This document shows positions 63,107 through 64,000 of a stretch of DNA of 64,000 bases, piece by piece; position 1 is the stretch's first letter, and each line of letters begins with the position of its first letter. Source of the stretch: Turritopsis dohrnii (lineage: Eukaryota > Cnidaria > Hydrozoa > Anthoathecata > Oceaniidae); contig BQMF02000490.1 in the NCBI GenBank assembly GCA_027922465.2, forward strand, positions 1-64,000. Direction: 5' to 3'. The notes below the pieces were generated by a model, which did not search any database, was not told where the DNA came from, and worked only from the letters and a program-made list of their open reading frames with translations. The position numbers and the translations under genes were made by a program.

Positions 63107-64000
63107 GTGCCGCATCCAGACATTTTTTGGGCATACCGTTTTCTTAGACTAGGTTGGTATAGTGACACCCGAATGGTGGGTGATAAGGGGCAAAAGTGTT
63201 TGAATTTGAAAAGGTCTAGATGCCAGGAAAATGCACTTCCCAGAAGAGATTTACATAATATTGATGTATAAGATCAAGGTAAGTTTTATGTACCTTGATG
63301 TACGAATGAGTAACGAGATACGAAGAAGTTTTTGAGCAGACAAAAGGGGGACGTTTTAACTCGTGAACCCCAAACACGAGGACTGAGCGTCAATGCAAAG
63401 CTCGACTCTCACAGTCCTAACTTTTTTGTCTGCATTGTGCATTGTGAAAACATCGGCTTTTCATACCTGCGGGAGAAGTCATTGTATTGACATTGACGTC
63501 AATTTTTGTAAACAAATTTGTAACGGTTTTTAGTCTGATGATGGCCTCCGCTAAGAAGGCCGAAATATAACTTAAAAATAAAAATAAATGTGAAACGATC
63601 CATAAACACGTCGTTCTATCTTAATTCACGTTCACATAAAAATGTCGCTAAAAGAATTGAAAATGTAAGTTTTTCTTCACATTATTATCTATTATCCTCT
63701 GGAAAGTATTACAGACTAATGTCGTTTTATTCATTTTGTTTTTACGGAATATTAAACATTAAATATGGTAGCTGTTAGCTACGTAACGCACTAGTAGCAT
63801 CTGATGGTATAGTTGAGAATACAACCGCGAATACAAGATATATCGATGCAAACCTTCTGCAAATACAAAAATTAAGGTCTTTTAAAGGATAATTCTGGAC
63901 AAAAATGTAAAAAAATTAAGTATGAAAAACTTTTTTGGGCATATATTTTTGGGCGCCCATACCGTTCCAACGGTACCAAATCATGTCTGGATGCGGCCCT
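63107..64000. mobile_element. hAT-like element reaching the window edge
   Basis: AGTGCCGCATCCAGACATTT near 63107 and CATGTCTGGATGCGGCCCT at the window end are inverted, typical of hAT ends (CAGNGCCGCATCCAGAC). GGGCATACCG-type motifs lie inside both ends. The interior is A+T-rich without a recognised ORF. The right boundary may extend past the window. Confidence 0.6.

Noticed and set aside
1..64000. Bacterial or viral contig
   Set aside because: SINEs, LINEs, MITEs and a BEL relic around the Polinton show an animal nuclear genome.

Overview
The window looks like a piece of an animal nuclear genome, probably a cnidarian. It is A+T-rich and packed with decayed transposable elements. It holds tRNA-derived SINEs, two LINE families, a BEL/Pao relic, many TA-flanked MITEs and, from 6451 to 23171, one nearly complete Polinton/Maverick (adintovirus-like) element. 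The cnidarian assignment is inference: the accessory proteins of the Polinton and several of the transposon proteins resemble those I know from coral, sea-anemone and hydrozoan assemblies. No single-copy host gene is clear; the best host candidate is an ankyrin exon at 29031-30700.

1-6450: no solid host gene. It holds a fold-back hairpin (1129-1430), a MITE (2052-2265), a Harbinger-like deletion derivative (2665-3578), a Tigger/pogo-like element (4164-4721) and two minus-strand ORFs of unknown function.

6451-23171: the Polinton. Long terminal inverted repeats (TIRs) flank about 18 genes. The morphogenetic genes are an FtsK/HerA packaging ATPase, a double-jelly-roll major capsid protein, a putative penton and several small membrane proteins. 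The replication and integration genes are protein-primed DNA polymerase B and an rve integrase. The accessory genes are viral-type ankyrin repeats, a BRO/MSV199-DUF3627-like pair, a two-transmembrane SLATT-like protein, a SAP/zinc protein and others. Many start codons sit directly downstream of a TATAATAAA/TAAATG motif, and two divergent gene pairs share a 14-bp core promoter. The TIRs carry arrays of CRE, AP-1, kappaB-like and NRF1-like sites, so they resemble a viral immediate-early enhancer. The capsid genes are broken (a SINE insertion and frameshifts), while polymerase, integrase and ATPase are open.

23172-64000: a MITE (23319-23939), a BEL/Pao integrase relic, a palindromic AACGTT element with a tRNA-like insert, the ankyrin exon, nested Harbinger-like fold-backs, and a TIR-bounded 2.9-kb element (33287-36233) encoding a broken PIN/FEN1-like protein family. 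Further on are tandem repeats, a GTGAC-ended element family with variable subterminal arrays (41788-43800, 53731-55181, 59146-59799, 63020 onward), three LINE relics and an hAT-like end at the window edge.
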